The notes under the pieces were generated by a model that searched no databases, was not told the DNA's origin, and saw only the letters and a program-made list of their open reading frames with translations. This document shows, piece after piece, positions 6,350 through 7,842 of a DNA stretch of 7,842 bases. The position numbers were made by a program, and so were the translations under genes. Source of the stretch: Deltaproteobacteria bacterium (GTDB taxonomy: Bacteria; Desulfobacterota; Desulfomonilia; UBA1062); NCBI GenBank assembly GCA_020053185.1, contig JAGVNP010000096.1, positions 1 through 7,842 of the forward strand, written 5' to 3'. Positions within the stretch are counted from its first letter, which is position 1. Each line of letters starts with the position of its first letter.

Positions 6350-7816
6350 ATGAAATCGCAGCAGGTGTTTCAGCATCTATTTGAACCAAAATCCATTGCG
6401 TTTATCGGCGCATCAAACAGTCTGTTCAAATGGGGATTCAACATATTTCATCACATCTTAAGAAGCGGATATGACGGAAAACTCTACCCCATTAACCCGA
6501 GCGGAGAATCATGGTTCGGAAGAAAAGTATATAAATCCCTGGACGAGATTCCTGATAAAGTAGACCTTGCCATTATCGTTGTAAAAAGCGAGCTTGTTGC
6601 AGAGACAGTACAAAAATGCGTGGACAAAAAGATCCCTGTCGGAATCATCATCACTGCAGGTTTTTCTGAGACAGGCGCAGAAGGCGCAAAACTGGAAAAA
6701 GAAGTGGTGGAAATTGCGCGGACCGGAGGCATGTGTCTTGTCGGGCCAAACACAATGGGCATATACACAGGCTACCCATCACCAATGCAGGCAATAATGG
6801 CTGCAACGCCTCTGTTCCCCGGAGAAGTCGGCCTCATATCCCAGAGCGGCAATCTCGGATCATCCATCTCCTACCGTTTCATACGCCGAAACATCGGCAT
6901 CAGCAGACTGGTAAGCTCAGGCAATGAAGCTGACCTTACTGTTGAAGACTATCTCGAAATGCTAGAAAATGACCCAAAAACAAAACTCATCTGCCTGTAT
7001 GTTGAAGGCGTACGCCAGGGCAGCCGCTTCTTTGAATCTGCAAAGCGGATCACAAAGAAAAAACCGATCCTGCTGCTCAAGGGCGGCATCACAAACACCG
7101 GTGCGCAGGCTGCTATGTCGCACACAGGCGCTTTGGCAGGCGATACAGGCGTGTTCTTTGCCATGTGCAAACAGTGCGGCATAATACAGGTTGATACAAT
7201 GGATGAGATGATTGATGTAGGCGGACTTCTCCTGTCCCAGCCAAAGCCAACCGGAAACAAAGTGGGAATCATCACTCTAGGCGGCGGATGGGGTGTTATT
7301 GCAACTGACATGTGCGAGGCAAACGGGCTTTACATATCGCCGCTAAAGAATGACGTAATTGAAAAGATCGATAAAATCCTTCCTCCATACTGGAGCAGAA
7401 AAAATCCCATTGATCTTGTTGCGCCGAACAAGGTGACTGATATCACTGATTCCATCGGAATCCTTATGGAGAATTCTGACATCGACGCAGCCCTGGTGCT
7501 CGGGGTCGGATACATGTCGCTTAGAGCAAAACGATGGCTTGATTCACCTATTCTCCCGAAGGAAACAATGGAAAAACCTTCGCAGATGATGATCGAGGGA
7601 GAAAAGAAACTGTTTGATCTCATTATTGATCAGATAAAAAAATACAACAAACCCATTATACCTGTGACTGATATCGTTGCATTCGATGAAAGAACAAACT
7701 CAAATATCGTGGACTATCTGGGCAGCAATGGCATCATGGTGTATTCATGTCCTGATACGGCAGTGCGGGCGCTCGCAAAGGTTGTTGATTACTGGCAATG
7801 GAGAGAGCAGCACTGA
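6350..7816 (+). CDS. Acyl-CoA synthetase (ADP-forming), alpha-type subunit
   Basis: Part of the ADP-forming acetyl/acyl-CoA synthetase family, which conserves the energy of an acyl-CoA thioester as ATP while releasing the acid. The 488 residues contain: a CoA-binding Rossmann domain (about 10-140) with SIAFIGASNS (15-24) and VGPNTMGI (131-138); a first ligase-CoA domain (about 155-300) with LISQSGNLGSS (162-172) and the active-site motif MSHTGALAG, in which H258 is the expected phosphohistidine; and a second flavodoxin-like ligase domain (about 303-488) starting KVGIITLGGGWGV. There is no ATP-grasp domain, so the protein matches the separate alpha subunit and not the fused form of about 700 residues; a beta subunit is needed and may lie beyond the window. 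The start is the ATG preceded by GGGGAGG four bases upstream; an in-frame ATG 75 bases earlier has no ribosome binding site and adds residues before the normal family N-terminus. Substrate cannot be read from the sequence (acetate, branched or aromatic acids are all possible). Confidence 0.88.
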   Translation: MKSQQVFQHLFEPKSIAFIGASNSLFKWGFNIFHHILRSGYDGKLYPINPSGESWFGRKVYKSLDEIPDKVDLAIIVVKSELVAETVQKCVDKKIPVGIIITAGFSETGAEGAKLEKEVVEIARTGGMCLVGPNTMGIYTGYPSPMQAIMAATPLFPGEVGLISQSGNLGSSISYRFIRRNIGISRLVSSGNEADLTVEDYLEMLENDPKTKLICLYVEGVRQGSRFFESAKRITKKKPILLLKGGITNTGAQAAMSHTGALAGDTGVFFAMCKQCGIIQVDTMDEMIDVGGLLLSQPKPTGNKVGIITLGGGWGVIATDMCEANGLYISPLKNDVIEKIDKILPPYWSRKNPIDLVAPNKVTDITDSIGILMENSDIDAALVLGVGYMSLRAKRWLDSPILPKETMEKPSQMMIEGEKKLFDLIIDQIKKYNKPIIPVTDIVAFDERTNSNIVDYLGSNGIMVYSCPDTAVRALAKVVDYWQWREQH

Positions 7817-7821
7817 TTTAA

Positions 7822-7842
7822 TTTTGAGTTTTGAGTTTTGAG
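7822..7842. repeat. Tandem 7-base repeat at the window edge
   Basis: Three perfect copies of TTTTGAG follow the acyl-CoA synthetase stop codon by five bases and run to the last base of the window. The full length of the array is not visible. Confidence 0.75.

Overview
The window has two blocks that diverge from an intergenic region of about 400 bases near position 4000-4370. I could not run any similarity search, so family names rest on motifs and domain order read directly from the sequence.

Minus-strand block (1-3971), in transcription order: glutamate racemase (murI), a cobalamin-dependent methionine synthase lacking its reactivation domain (metH-like), and the first 274 codons of an elongation factor G (fusA-like), which leaves the window at position 1. 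Neighbouring genes overlap: murI/metH by 11 bases and metH/fusA by 25 bases. metH starts at TTG behind a clear ribosome binding site. This looks like a compact, translationally coupled operon mixing cell-wall precursor, methyl-transfer and translation functions.

The intergenic region (3972-4369) holds candidate promoters for both directions and a run of nested inverted repeats at about 4049-4191. It looks more like a dispersed non-coding repeat than a gene.

Plus-strand block (4370-7816). First is a predicted lipoprotein made of eight repeats of about 54 residues. The repeat arithmetic fits a closed eight-bladed beta-propeller in which an N-terminal segment completes the last blade. After 40 bases comes a 123-residue protein with one hydrophobic segment. 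Its layout resembles the effector-associated constant component 1 (EACC1) proteins of NTP-dependent conflict systems, but no effector or NTPase gene is visible. Last, with its own ribosome binding site, is the alpha-type (CoA-binding plus ligase) half of an ADP-forming acyl-CoA synthetase with the active-site histidine. A 7-base tandem repeat runs off the window end.

The organism is probably an anaerobic Gram-negative bacterium, for example Desulfobacterota- or Nitrospirota-like. The basis is the short MetH, the ADP-forming acyl-CoA synthetase and the lipoprotein; this assignment is weak. The flanking genes are ordinary metabolism. The part most worth attention is the lipoprotein/EACC1-like pair at 4370-6155.
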